From positions 1 through 25,681 of IMG/VR virus record IMGVR_UViG_3300005511_000074: a stretch of 25,681 nt of DNA; one strand, given 5' to 3'. Position numbers and translations under genes: made by a program. The DNA is from a virus. This document shows positions 12,620 to 21,665 of this stretch, one piece after another (the stretch's first letter is position 1; every line of letters starts with the position of its first letter). The notes beneath the pieces are model-generated. The model saw nothing but the letters and a program-made list of their open reading frames with translations, was not told the origin of the DNA and searched no databases.

Positions 12620-15600
12620 TTACTTGTTCTTGTCCTTCTGATCTACAGCAAGTCGTGTACCCACAATTGCGCCTAGCAAGCCGCCCTTGTCCTTGACTCC
12701 CTTCACCTTACTTATCAGACCTTCCTCGATTGCCTTCTTCTCGATACCGGCCTTCTCAGCAGCGGTAAGCGCATCTGCCAAGCGTTCTGGATGCAGCAGC
12801 AGCTTCTCGATAACGTCTCTGTTGGCTGCTGTCTTAGAGGCAATAGCAGCTTCGGACTCGCCACCCAGCAACCTACCGAGGGTGTGCGCTGCCTTCGTGC
12901 CCATCTTGTCCATACTGAAGTCAGCAGCAATACCAGCAAGTGGGCCGAGCGTTGCAGCAGCATGACCAATGCCAAGACCGCCGATGACGGAACGCATTAC
13001 GCGCTCGCCCTTCTCGCTCATGAGTGAATTGCCGATACCGCTCTTGCGCTCGCCTTGAATCAAGTTCTCGAAGCCTTCACGCTTGGCAAGGTTGCTTGCT
13101 GTATCCGATCCTGCGACCCTCTCTGTACGGTTGCCGTAGCGTTGCAGGTTCTCGTACACCGCATTCAATCGCGCTACGTTCTCGGGTGAGAAGTCGCCAT
13201 GTGTAGTGCCCAAGTTCTTTACATCGTTCCACGTCACGTTACCGTCGGCGCGAGTGTCAAACCTCTTGGTAAGATCGTTGAAGTTCTGCTGGTGCTGGAT
13301 TGCTTGCTCACCTGCTGCTTGGTCCCTATAGAACTGTTTGTATGCAGGTGAGTTGGCTTCCAGATGCTTTTGCAGTGCTTGTGCTGCCGCAGGGTCTTTC
13401 GAAGCACCCTCTCGCAAATACGTGAACGCATCGCCCTTCATGCCCTCTGTACTGAAGCGCTTATAGTCGGCCACAAGCTGATCGCGCACCGCCTTGAGCT
13501 GCGCCAACTTTGCCGTGGAGACTGACTTTGCCTTGTCGAGAGGGTTATTGTTCGCTTTCCCCGCCTCAATGACCTTGATTAAGGCATCAAGCGTTCGCGG
13601 CTGCATTTGTCTCGTCACGTTCGTCATGTTGTGACTGGTCAGGAAGTTCGACTCACTAATCATGTCTGTGTGTCGTGCATAAACAGCGTTCGCTTCCTTG
13701 AAGCCCTTTACGTTGTCCTCCAGTAGCTTGTTGAGCTGCTTTCGCACATCAATAAAGGCGCCCTGCTGCCATTTGTCTGCAGACGCAGCATCAAGCGGAT
13801 TGCTCATGCGCTGGATGTAGTCATCCAAGTGCATCTTGGCAATGTTCAAGTCTTGTGCCGTAATCTCGCCGTTGTTGATAACTGGCGCTTTGTTGCCCGC
13901 GTTCAACTTGTACGTCTGGACCTGACCCAACGCCTTCTGCATCACTGGTCGTTCGACGAGGTCGGCAAGTTGGCCGCGAACTGGAAACGTCTTGGCCGCG
14001 TCCAATGCCTTTGTGTACATTGGCGAGGTGGTCAGAGCACGCTGAGTTTCAAGCTGAGCGGTCTTTGCCTCTGAACCAGCGACACTGTTCCACGCATTCA
14101 CCATGCGGTTGTTTGGTTCATCCAATGCGTTCTGGATAATCTTGCTGCCATCGTTCTGTGCTGCGACATTGGCACGTCCAACAGCACGTTGCATGGCTGG
14201 CGTGTTGAACAACCCTTGGTCATCCGCTGCACTGATAGCAGGCATTTGGCGGTTGCCCGCTTCTGCAAGCTCTTGCTGTGCCTTCTGGAATGCTTGCTGC
14301 TGTGCTGCTAGCTCTGTGTCCGTGGTCGCAGCGGAACGCAGGAAGTTACTGTTGGCTTCTGCGTTTGCACTGACACGAGCCGCAAGAGCTGCATTGCTTT
14401 CGCTCTTGTCCAAGCCTTGCTGAACAGCTTGAATAGTCGGGTTGTTGGTTGTCTCCGCTGCCGTGCGTTGGTAGCCAGGTACTGAGCTTCTTGCGTTTGC
14501 ACGCAGCTCCGCTGCCACGTCCTTAGCTGCCTGACCCGTTACCGGGGTGGATGCGTTGACGTTCTGGGTAAGCTTGTTGGCAAGTGCAACCTCTTGCGGA
14601 GTGAACTCACGCCCCGTTGAAGCACCAGCCCTTGCGGCAGCTTCGTCAACAGCAGCAGTAGCCGCCTTTGTGCCCGTTACTGCCTTGATGATGGGCTTTG
14701 CCGCTGCGCCGAGAGCCTTGCCTACTAAGTGACCACCGGCACCAGCACCGGCACCGATAGCTGCACCAGTCAACATGTCGTCTGGATTTGCAAGCGCACC
14801 TTGCGCGGCACCTTGAACTGCCATAGTGCCAATGCCACCGCCTACCATTGGTGAGGTCAGTGCCTTCGCTGTCAGGTCAGTGGCAAAGCGAGTAACTTTT
14901 CCGCCTGTGGAATGGTCAACTGAATCGTATGCCAGTTCCTGAGCTGCATTGGTAGCGTGAAGGTCTTTGCGACCTTGCTCGAAGTCCTTTGCAAGCTGTG
15001 AGTTGGGTGCAACAGCGTTCGCGGCTCTGCTGATTAGACCAGTGGCGGAATCCAGCGTGCTATACAGCGCATCGCGGACGCCCATCATTACAGGGTTGGT
15101 TGTTGTCTTGACGTTACCGGGAGCCTTGGCAGCTACCGCAGCTTGTGCAGGGTCTGGCTGTTTGCCGCTGTCACCAGCACCAAGACCTGTCAGCTTCTGG
15201 AACTTGAGCAGGTAGTTAAGCTGCTCGTCTGGCAGCTTGGAAACGTCTGAACCAGCCTTTGTCCATTTGTCCACATTGCCCGGTCCCCAGCTATATGCAA
15301 GCGCCGCCGCCTGTGGATCGCCATACTTGGTATGCAGAGCTTGGTAGTAGTCACGACCTACACGGGCATCATCCTCAGCAGTGCCGTTAGATGGCTTGAC
15401 GCCATAACCCGGGTCTTTACGTGTGCCTGCAAGTACCTGCATTGAACCGGCAGCGGACGAGGCAGGATTGACAACCTTCGCGCTGTCGCTAGCACCGCTG
15501 GACTCGATTTGTTTAATCGCCTGTACTGGCCCCATGACTGCTGGTACTTTGCCGTCTGCTGCACCTTCTGACTGTGCAAGCAGACTGGCAAGCTGTGCAT

Positions 15601-15634
15601 CGCTCAGTTGGCTGATGTCGGGAGTGTTAGCCAT
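12620..15634 (-). CDS. Ejection protein with N-terminal lytic transglycosylase domain, 1004 aa
   Basis: Virion protein predicted to cut peptidoglycan during DNA entry. An SLT-type domain occupies about residues 35-125: IKQIESSG with likely catalytic Glu44, AAGSMQV at 61-67 (GxMQ), and ALAYSWGPGNV at 108-118 (the AYxxGxG motif). The rest is Ala/Lys/Glu-rich helix, with a hydrophobic stretch near 890-920 (VIGGLGIGHAAATLGPLAGIA) that could contact membrane. The stop of the preceding 517-aa gene and this start are adjacent, so they are coupled; both probably form the ejected set. Confidence 0.88.
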   Translation of the reverse strand: MANTPDISQLSDAQLASLLAQSEGAADGKVPAVMGPVQAIKQIESSGASDSAKVVNPASSAAGSMQVLAGTRKDPGYGVKPSNGTAEDDARVGRDYYQALHTKYGDPQAAALAYSWGPGNVDKWTKAGSDVSKLPDEQLNYLLKFQKLTGLGAGDSGKQPDPAQAAVAAKAPGNVKTTTNPVMMGVRDALYSTLDSATGLISRAANAVAPNSQLAKDFEQGRKDLHATNAAQELAYDSVDHSTGGKVTRFATDLTAKALTSPMVGGGIGTMAVQGAAQGALANPDDMLTGAAIGAGAGAGGHLVGKALGAAAKPIIKAVTGTKAATAAVDEAAARAGASTGREFTPQEVALANKLTQNVNASTPVTGQAAKDVAAELRANARSSVPGYQRTAAETTNNPTIQAVQQGLDKSESNAALAARVSANAEANSNFLRSAATTDTELAAQQQAFQKAQQELAEAGNRQMPAISAADDQGLFNTPAMQRAVGRANVAAQNDGSKIIQNALDEPNNRMVNAWNSVAGSEAKTAQLETQRALTTSPMYTKALDAAKTFPVRGQLADLVERPVMQKALGQVQTYKLNAGNKAPVINNGEITAQDLNIAKMHLDDYIQRMSNPLDAASADKWQQGAFIDVRKQLNKLLEDNVKGFKEANAVYARHTDMISESNFLTSHNMTNVTRQMQPRTLDALIKVIEAGKANNNPLDKAKSVSTAKLAQLKAVRDQLVADYKRFSTEGMKGDAFTYLREGASKDPAAAQALQKHLEANSPAYKQFYRDQAAGEQAIQHQQNFNDLTKRFDTRADGNVTWNDVKNLGTTHGDFSPENVARLNAVYENLQRYGNRTERVAGSDTASNLAKREGFENLIQGERKSGIGNSLMSEKGERVMRSVIGGLGIGHAAATLGPLAGIAADFSMDKMGTKAAHTLGRLLGGESEAAIASKTAANRDVIEKLLLHPERLADALTAAEKAGIEKKAIEEGLISKVKGVKDKGGLLGAIVGTRLAVDQKDKNK

Positions 15635-17187
15635 TACTTGCCTCCCTGACGACGCTTCATTTCCGCAATCAACTGGTCACGAGTGAACGTTGGCGCTGCC
15701 TTGTCGTTCTTTGGTTGCTCCTGCGTTGCCTTGCGTGTATCACCCAGAACGTCAGCGAGACTAGTACCTGCCTTGTACTGCTTGCCACCAATGACAGCAT
15801 CGCGCTTCAGTGGGCTAAGGTCAGCTTGGTTGGCAACCATGAAATCGGCACGAGCTTGCGATACGTTCGCAACTGCCTTCTGCACACGGCCAACAGCGTT
15901 GAGATACGCTTCCCATGTGGACTTGCTGGCATTGCTCGATGGGATACCTGCACGTACCAGCGCAACGTCCTTGTCAGACGCAGCACCCGGAGGCAAGTTT
16001 GCAACCACTGTTGAGTTAGCAAGCTGTTCCAACTGACCACGCAATTGTTGGCCTTCGTCTGCACGACCTGTAACCTTCGTGAACAGATCGTTGGCAGTAG
16101 CGAAGCCACCGCCCCACCAGTCAGCACCCTTCATGCGTCCAAGCATGTCGTTGGTTGACTGAAATGTTGATACGGCTTTCGCTGCGTCTGTTTGTGCGTC
16201 GTTGACCGTCTTCTGTTGTGTTTCGGTCAAGCCACCGTTGTACACGGTCTGCTGTGAAACTGGGTTCACGAGGTTATTGGACACCAGTACTGGTGCAACA
16301 TACTTAGGCTGCGGTGCACCGATCTTGTTGCCGTACTCGTCCACTTGCTGAACCATTGGTTCGCCGTTTGGACCGGCTATCTCGATTGGCGTACCTGCCT
16401 TTGGTGCGTACCCAGACTGGATGCCTGCAATCTCGTCAGGCGTAAAGCCCAAACCAGCAGCGGCACGTGGGTTCCATTGAGCAGTACCTTGCGACACCTG
16501 CGCCATGTAGTTGCGCTTGGCCTCGGCTATCTGCATTTCCTGACGTGTCTTTGCAGTAGTGGCATCGCGTGATGCATTCTCGGAACCAGCTTTGTAGACA
16601 TCGAGCGCGTTCTTCTGCTGCGCCAGTGCCCAGTCATGCTGTGCTTTGACGCCAGCCATCTGATTTGCAATCTGTTGTTGCTTGAGGTTCTGGTATGTGT
16701 CCATACCAGCTAGTGCGCCCTGACCTACCGCAGCAAGGCCCGGTGTCCCGAAGCGACTTGCGCCCATCATGCCGAAGCCTGCACTCATCAATGCAGTTGC
16801 CAAGTTTGGATTGGTCTTCAGCTCGTGCGTGAGCTTGGACAAGAAGCCAGGTTTGCTGTCTTCCGCGGGTGCCGCTGATGCGGTGTCCACTGGTGCAACA
16901 GCAGCGGGTTGTTCGATTGAATCGACTGGTTGTGCGTCTGCTGTTGCCTCTGTGTCGTCACTAGCTTGTGGTTTCGTGAACGCACCAAGCAGTGTTGACG
17001 GCTTATCCACTGTGTCTTCCTGCGTTTGCACTGGGATTGAGTTGGGACCGTTGACACCCAGAAGCGAATAGACGCCTGATGATGGGATGGCCTGTTGTGC
17101 TGCGAGTTGCTGTTGCTCTTCGTCTGTGAGCGTAGCGGGCAAACCGCTTGAGTCACCAAGTCCGAACAGCGAGAGAAGAGATGCCAT
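15634..17187 (-). CDS. Internal virion / DNA-ejection-type protein, 517 aa
   Basis: Shares the layout of podovirus internal proteins: an acidic Pro/Ala N-terminus (1-115), a hydrophobic Gly-rich stretch NLATALMSAGFGMMGASRFG (about 133-153), a long helical region (QQQIANQMAGVKAQHDWALAQQ), and a conserved-looking C-terminal part with GMKGADWWGGG and GAASDKDVALVRAGIPS, a motif I associate with this family. It is headed by an AATAAATA box and an AAAAGGA site before the ATG at 17187, and directly precedes the transglycosylase gene. Confidence 0.78.
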   Translation of the reverse strand: MASLLSLFGLGDSSGLPATLTDEEQQQLAAQQAIPSSGVYSLLGVNGPNSIPVQTQEDTVDKPSTLLGAFTKPQASDDTEATADAQPVDSIEQPAAVAPVDTASAAPAEDSKPGFLSKLTHELKTNPNLATALMSAGFGMMGASRFGTPGLAAVGQGALAGMDTYQNLKQQQIANQMAGVKAQHDWALAQQKNALDVYKAGSENASRDATTAKTRQEMQIAEAKRNYMAQVSQGTAQWNPRAAAGLGFTPDEIAGIQSGYAPKAGTPIEIAGPNGEPMVQQVDEYGNKIGAPQPKYVAPVLVSNNLVNPVSQQTVYNGGLTETQQKTVNDAQTDAAKAVSTFQSTNDMLGRMKGADWWGGGFATANDLFTKVTGRADEGQQLRGQLEQLANSTVVANLPPGAASDKDVALVRAGIPSSNASKSTWEAYLNAVGRVQKAVANVSQARADFMVANQADLSPLKRDAVIGGKQYKAGTSLADVLGDTRKATQEQPKNDKAAPTFTRDQLIAEMKRRQGGK

Positions 17188-17211
17188 GTTGAATCCTTTT
17201 CTTATTGTTTT

Positions 17212-17219
17212 TATTTATT
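17212..17219 (-). promoter_or_regulatory. AATAAATA late-type promoter box of the ejection genes
   Basis: The octamer sits 24 bases before the ATG at 17187. Only a weak 5-bp pairing is possible around it (TGAAT/ATTCA) and it leaves the AAGGA site free, so unlike four other genes there is no hiding hairpin. Confidence 0.5.
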
Positions 17220-17228
17220 CAGTTGGCG

Positions 17229-17621
17229 TCATGCGCTCACTGGAATCTCCACTGCAACAAAGACAGGCGGGTTTTCTGTGCCCACGTTGCCGCCCTGTGT
17301 GCATACCCAGCCTAGAGTGATGTAGCTACTACCATCACGCACATACACGGTAGGCTCGCTGTTGCGCATGTAGTCACCCATGCCATATGAAATACCCAGA
17401 ACCCTTGATGTTGGGTTCGTGGTAATGGGCATGCCCACCGCTGTAGGTGGTGCTTTTGCAGCGTTCCAGACTGCGGACACTTGGCCCGCTGTCAGTGCGT
17501 CCAACTGCGTGGCGATCTTTTGCAGAATCTGCTGTAGCTGTGTGGTCTCCGCGAACGTTACCTGCTGACCGTTGATAGTCGTGGTGTTGGTTGGGAGAAT
17601 GATTGTGCCGATACGTGCCAT
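17229..17621 (-). CDS. Small virion protein, 130 aa
   Basis: Not recognised. It starts MARIGTIILPTNTTTINGQQVTF, has a central helix (TQLQQILQKIATQLDALTAG) that could trimerise, and a beta-rich end (VYVRDGSSYITLGWVC). I use the internal ATG at 17621, whose first base overlaps the TGA of the 918-aa gene, because this gives direct coupling; a start 36 bases upstream is also open. Its place after the tail hub suggests a tail component. Confidence 0.7.
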   Translation of the reverse strand: MARIGTIILPTNTTTINGQQVTFAETTQLQQILQKIATQLDALTAGQVSAVWNAAKAPPTAVGMPITTNPTSRVLGISYGMGDYMRNSEPTVYVRDGSSYITLGWVCTQGGNVGTENPPVFVAVEIPVSA

Positions 17622-20377
17622 CAGTTTCTCCCTGTCTGAACCATGATGGGATACCACTGAAGCATCTCGAAGTCGCCATTGAATGTAAGCACGAGGTTAT
17701 GCCAGCGTGCGTTTTGGTCAACGTCGAATCGAGCATCGCTAGCAACGAACGGGCCTGTGTTGGTGTGTGCAATGATCGAAGGATCGCCACTGCCTAGCGT
17801 TGGTCTGCCCTGCCACACTGCATGGCCTGATGCTGGCTGCTTGTAGAAGCGCATCTTGAACTGCTGCATGGACGAGTAATACAGGTCATCACCGAATGCA
17901 TTGGTGGTGATCGTTGCCCCGCTTGATGTGCCCGCTAGTGCTTGCAACGTGTTGGACTCGTCAAAGTAACCGGGGGTGATACGGAAGTTGATCCAGTAGG
18001 ACGAGTCATACGAGATGTTTGGCAAGTCCTTCCATTCTTCCCACTTGTCGCCCAAGCCGTTGTACGTGATCTGCCCGTTAAGAATCTGCACGAAGCACTG
18101 CATGCTCGTGTCCATACGACCCCAACTGCCCGTTGTCCAGTTGTAGGTAATGCAGGTATCAATCTCTCCGTTGAGCGAGTTGTTGGACACGAACGCCCAA
18201 TAAATGACGCGCTGGTCTTGATCGTAGAAGGAACTGATCTTGTCCTTGTAGCTAGGGTTCAACGTGTTGAAGAACCAGCGACGCACGTTCTGACCAATAG
18301 GCACTGGCAAGCCGTTACCCTGATATGCGTAGAAGTCATCGGGACCAATGAAGTACAGCGTTGAGCCTGTTGATACGACTGCTTCCTGACATGTCGTGCC
18401 AATGTTCTTGCTGACTGCTTGGAAGTCCCAGCCCAGCGGGTAGCCAGTCTGTGTACCGAAGTACATGGAGTTGGACTTGAACAGGATCGCGTTCGGACCC
18501 AAGCTAGTACCAGCAGTGATTGGGCCTGCTGTGTCGATCAACTGACCGTATGCGCAGAGTGTCTGCTGATTGGTCGCGTCCCAAGCGGTGTGATCGTAGA
18601 TGCCTGAGGCAAACCAGAAATTACCGCCTGCTACGTATGATGGAGCGGAGCAGTTGCAGACGAACACCTGACCGTTAGCAACAAAGGTGATCTGTCCCAC
18701 TGGTGCTTGAACGATCTTTGCTGTTGCCTCGGCTTGTGCATCGTTGCTGACACCGCCACCGCTAATGGTCACAACAGGATCGACCGTGTAGCCGCTACCC
18801 GGATTGGTGATCGTGATGCCCGTTACCTTCTGGCTGGTTGTCGCAGTGACAGTCGCTGTTGCTGTGCTCGCGTTAGGTGTCGTGATCGTGATGGTTGGTG
18901 CAGACGTATAGCCAATACCTGCATTGGTCAACGTGACTGCGTTCACGAACCCGCGGGAGTCGATCGTGCAAGTTGCTGTAGCTGGTGTGGTCGGACCACC
19001 ACCACTGATCGTGATTGTTGGTGCAGTAGTGAACCCTGTTCCAGCAAACACGATGATGAGACCCGCAAGTGCACCGCCCTTCAACGTGGAACTGATAACA
19101 AGCGGGTTCAAATCAGGTTGTGAGCAAGCAAGTGTCGGGTTAGACGTGAAGCCTGTACCACCGTTGTTGATGGTCACGCCCGTTACGTTGCCGCTGACAT
19201 AGCAAGTTGCCCGAGCTGGTGTAGTTGGGCTACCACCCGTCAGTTCCACGGATGGGATGGCGTTGTATCCGGAACCCGGATTGGTGACTTGGAAGCCCAC
19301 GACTTGCCCTACAGTCGGTGATGCACTGAACGTGACTGTTGGAGCGGTCACATACCCTGCCCCTGCATTGGTGATCGTTACACCAATGACAGAGTAGGTG
19401 TTGCCCGGCATGCGGATAACGTTGGCAGTTGCCGTTGCCTGTGTACCGCCTGCTGGTGGAGCACTGATAGTGATAGTTGGTGCTGTTGCGTAACCCGCAC
19501 CGCTGATAGTGCTTGTGCTGGTGCCCAGATATGAGTTCATGACCCACGGACCAGCAACTAAGCTGATAGCTAGGATCGCACCGCCTGAGATTGCAGATGT
19601 GGCCGTAGCAGTCGTACCAATGATTGCAGTAGCAGTCGCACCAGTACCGCCACCACCCGTGATGGAGACAGTTGGCGCTGTTGTGTAACCAGCACCAGTA
19701 GCACCCGTGAGCGTGAACACGGACATAACACCGCCGTTCATGCTTGCAGTGAGCGTCGCGGTCTGGTTGCTGCCCTGCACGCCGACGAATGGTGTTGACG
19801 AGTAGCCTGCACCTCCCTGTGTGACTGTCGTTGTTGCAATAGCACCGCTGGTTGTGGCAGTGGCCGTTGCCTGTACGCCTGTCAGGAGGTTTGGAGCACC
19901 AATAGTGACTGTGGGTGCTGACGTATAGCCCGTTCCTGCATCTTCCAGCTTGATCGATTGGATCGATACAGGGACGTTGGTGAACTGCCCATCGAGAGCA
20001 GTTTGCAATACGTCAGTGCCGTTGACAGCTAGTGATGCGTTGCCGAATGCAGCGAAGCGCCATGTACTGCTAGTACCAAGGCTGTAGCCCCCAGGTCGGC
20101 TCATGTTTTCCCATGCACCGTCCACGTTCTCATACATGCTGGATGCAGTAGCCGCAAACTGGCGGTCAGTACCATTCAGACGTGCAATAAGAGCATTGCC
20201 TCGTACAGCAGATGGCAGTGCTGGTAGACCAGCATTGACGGGACTAGCTGCGCCCTTGAATCCGACCAGTGTCGGCACTACGTTGTCGCATGTCTGGAAG
20301 ATGCCCGGTGTACTTGGGTCAAGGTCAGGTGCAAAACCTAGTAGCTTCTGTGGCTGTGGTTGTAGTTTTTGTGCCAT
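17621..20377 (-). CDS. Tail hub/nozzle protein with ten inserted GxGY beta repeats, 918 aa
   Basis: Probable tail tube/nozzle protein of the P22 gp10 / T7 gp12 type. N-terminal part (1-144: LLGFAPDLDPSTPGIFQTCDN, GFKGAASP, YENVDGAWENMSRPG) and C-terminal part (about 560-918: YFIGPDDFYAYQGNGLPVPIG, DQRVIYWAF, ITYNWTTGSWGRM) look like one propeller-type protein. Between them, residues 145-555 hold ten copies of a 35-45 residue unit with G-x-G-Y/F-T-x-x-P-T-V/I-T-I, like adhesin-type beta repeats. About 400 residues longer than typical because of this insert. AAGGGG site 8 bases before ATG. Confidence 0.8.
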   Translation of the reverse strand: MAQKLQPQPQKLLGFAPDLDPSTPGIFQTCDNVVPTLVGFKGAASPVNAGLPALPSAVRGNALIARLNGTDRQFAATASSMYENVDGAWENMSRPGGYSLGTSSTWRFAAFGNASLAVNGTDVLQTALDGQFTNVPVSIQSIKLEDAGTGYTSAPTVTIGAPNLLTGVQATATATTSGAIATTTVTQGGAGYSSTPFVGVQGSNQTATLTASMNGGVMSVFTLTGATGAGYTTAPTVSITGGGGTGATATAIIGTTATATSAISGGAILAISLVAGPWVMNSYLGTSTSTISGAGYATAPTITISAPPAGGTQATATANVIRMPGNTYSVIGVTITNAGAGYVTAPTVTFSASPTVGQVVGFQVTNPGSGYNAIPSVELTGGSPTTPARATCYVSGNVTGVTINNGGTGFTSNPTLACSQPDLNPLVISSTLKGGALAGLIIVFAGTGFTTAPTITISGGGPTTPATATCTIDSRGFVNAVTLTNAGIGYTSAPTITITTPNASTATATVTATTSQKVTGITITNPGSGYTVDPVVTISGGGVSNDAQAEATAKIVQAPVGQITFVANGQVFVCNCSAPSYVAGGNFWFASGIYDHTAWDATNQQTLCAYGQLIDTAGPITAGTSLGPNAILFKSNSMYFGTQTGYPLGWDFQAVSKNIGTTCQEAVVSTGSTLYFIGPDDFYAYQGNGLPVPIGQNVRRWFFNTLNPSYKDKISSFYDQDQRVIYWAFVSNNSLNGEIDTCITYNWTTGSWGRMDTSMQCFVQILNGQITYNGLGDKWEEWKDLPNISYDSSYWINFRITPGYFDESNTLQALAGTSSGATITTNAFGDDLYYSSMQQFKMRFYKQPASGHAVWQGRPTLGSGDPSIIAHTNTGPFVASDARFDVDQNARWHNLVLTFNGDFEMLQWYPIMVQTGRN
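18731..19945 (-). repeat. Ten degenerate in-frame GxGY repeats in the tail hub gene
   Basis: The coding repeats begin around residue 145 and end around 555 of the 918-aa protein. Units keep the core GAGYxTAPTVTI-like sequence but differ at many bases, so the DNA is not a simple tandem repeat. Borders are approximate. Confidence 0.75.
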
Positions 20378-20389
20378 GTGTTCGACCCC

Positions 20390-21010
20390 TTATGAGCGGG
20401 TTCTTGTTAGCTTCGTGAGCTGTGGTGTGTTCTCGACTACTGCTGCGTCCTTGGCCTTCTGCAATACCTCAGCGAGCATCGAGGACCATTTCTGAATCTC
20501 TTCATCGTCCTTGATGTACGTGACTGCTTCCAGCAACGTTGCGTACTTGTAGATGTTTGGGTAGTCCTCAAGCAGCCAGTTGCTCTCGTTGAAGTCGCTC
20601 AGTCGTTCCCACTGTCTGTAGTAGTACACGGAAAGCGTTGATACGCCGTCAACGTATGTCTGCAACAGAAGCCTGCTGCCCAGCTTCGTGAACTGGTTTG
20701 CTCGGTTCTTACCCTTCTCTGAATCAAGCTGCTCGGGCGAGATGTACTGCATTGGACGATCATCGTATGTGACGCGGATAATTGCGCCGCAGTCAGAAGG
20801 CAATTCGATGGACGTTGTGCCCAGCACTGGTACCAAGGTGTAGGGTGACTTCGCTACCTGAGCTGGTAGTGTCTTGATTAAGTCAGCAAGACGAGCCTCT
20901 GCATCTGCGATGAAGATTGGGAGCATGTCGCCCAAGTTCGCACGTTGCAGGTATCTGGCTACAATTTCTTGCAGGCCATCGTATGTGTATGGATCTAATG
21001 TTGTTGCCAC
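20390..21010 (-). CDS. Head-tail adaptor protein, 206 aa
   Basis: Resembles podovirus adaptor proteins that dock on the portal (T7 gp11 / P22 gp4 type). The helical N-terminus IVARYLQRANLGDMLPIFIADAEARLADLIKT (about 15-46) is typical, followed by a beta domain (VLGTTSIELPSDCGAIIRVTYDDRPMQYISPEQLD) and YYRQWERLSDFNESNWLLEDYPNIYKYATLLEA, the usual C-terminal helix. GTG start at 21010 with AAGGTG upstream. It precedes the tail hub by 12 bases, the expected order. Confidence 0.8.
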   Translation of the reverse strand: MATTLDPYTYDGLQEIVARYLQRANLGDMLPIFIADAEARLADLIKTLPAQVAKSPYTLVPVLGTTSIELPSDCGAIIRVTYDDRPMQYISPEQLDSEKGKNRANQFTKLGSRLLLQTYVDGVSTLSVYYYRQWERLSDFNESNWLLEDYPNIYKYATLLEAVTYIKDDEEIQKWSSMLAEVLQKAKDAAVVENTPQLTKLTRTRS

Positions 21011-21060
21011 GTTTCACCTTGTTATTGTTGTTATGTGGTGAGGGGTACTGCTCTACTGCA

Positions 21061-21387
21061 TCAGTAGCCTGAGCTACGCAAGCGGAACGCTGACAATGCA
21101 GGGTCGGCAAGCAATGCACGAACGTGCTTCTTGCCTTCCTCTGGGTGATGGAACTCTGCCCATGAAATGCCACGGTCCTGACAAAACTTCTCGATGAGAA
21201 TTGCAGGGATGGTCATGAGTGGACGCATTTCCTCGCCATAGCTTGATGTGTTCTCAAGCTGTACGCGCCATGCTTTCGCGTCCTCTACTGCGTTGCCAAT
21301 ATCAACGGTGTGTTGCCAGACGATCTTCTCGCCTGTCACGTCCTTGTCGATGTGGAAGTCTGTATGGTTGGTCTTCTTAGTCATCAC
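21061..21387 (-). CDS. Unknown small virion-region protein, 108 aa
   Basis: Not recognised. Mixed alpha/beta: FHIDKDVTGEKIVWQHTVDIGNAVEDAKAWRVQLEN, MTIPAILIEKFCQDRGISWAEFHHPEEGKKHVRALLADP. Close-packed with neighbours: its ATG overlaps the previous stop (ATGA). Found between portal and adaptor, so a structural or assembly role is likely but unproven. Confidence 0.7.
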   Translation of the reverse strand: MMTKKTNHTDFHIDKDVTGEKIVWQHTVDIGNAVEDAKAWRVQLENTSSYGEEMRPLMTIPAILIEKFCQDRGISWAEFHHPEEGKKHVRALLADPALSAFRLRSSGY

Positions 21388-21656
21388 GCACCCTTGTTCT
21401 GGTTCTTGCGTGTTGCAGCGAGACGACCACCGATATGCAGTGATTGCAGCTCTGCGCGGAACTCACGAATGGCATGCAGTGAGTACCATGCCTTCTCGCG
21501 TTCCTCTTGCTTCAGCGAGTCAACCATTCTCTCGGTTGCTGCCTTCTCAAGCTTGTCCAGTGTCTCGTTGAGCAGGCTGTTTGCCAGCAGTGCTGATGCG
21601 TCATTGCCCTTCGCAATGTCGTGGTCAAAGCTGTCTTGTTGTGGTTTGCGTTGCAT
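21384..21656 (-). CDS. Unknown small charged helical protein, 90 aa
   Basis: Not recognised. Highly charged and helical (LLNETLDKLEKAATERMVDSLKQEEREKAWYSLHAIREFRAEL), probably a coiled coil. AAGGAG precedes the ATG at 21656, 9 bases after the portal stop. ATGA overlap with the next gene. Confidence 0.72.
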   Translation of the reverse strand: MQRKPQQDSFDHDIAKGNDASALLANSLLNETLDKLEKAATERMVDSLKQEEREKAWYSLHAIREFRAELQSLHIGGRLAATRKNQNKGA

Positions 21657-21665
21657 GTCTTCTCC

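Noticed and set aside
12130-12696. 188-codon plus-strand frame
   Set aside because: Antisense to the ejection genes, Cys/Val/Leu-rich shadow composition, no RBS.
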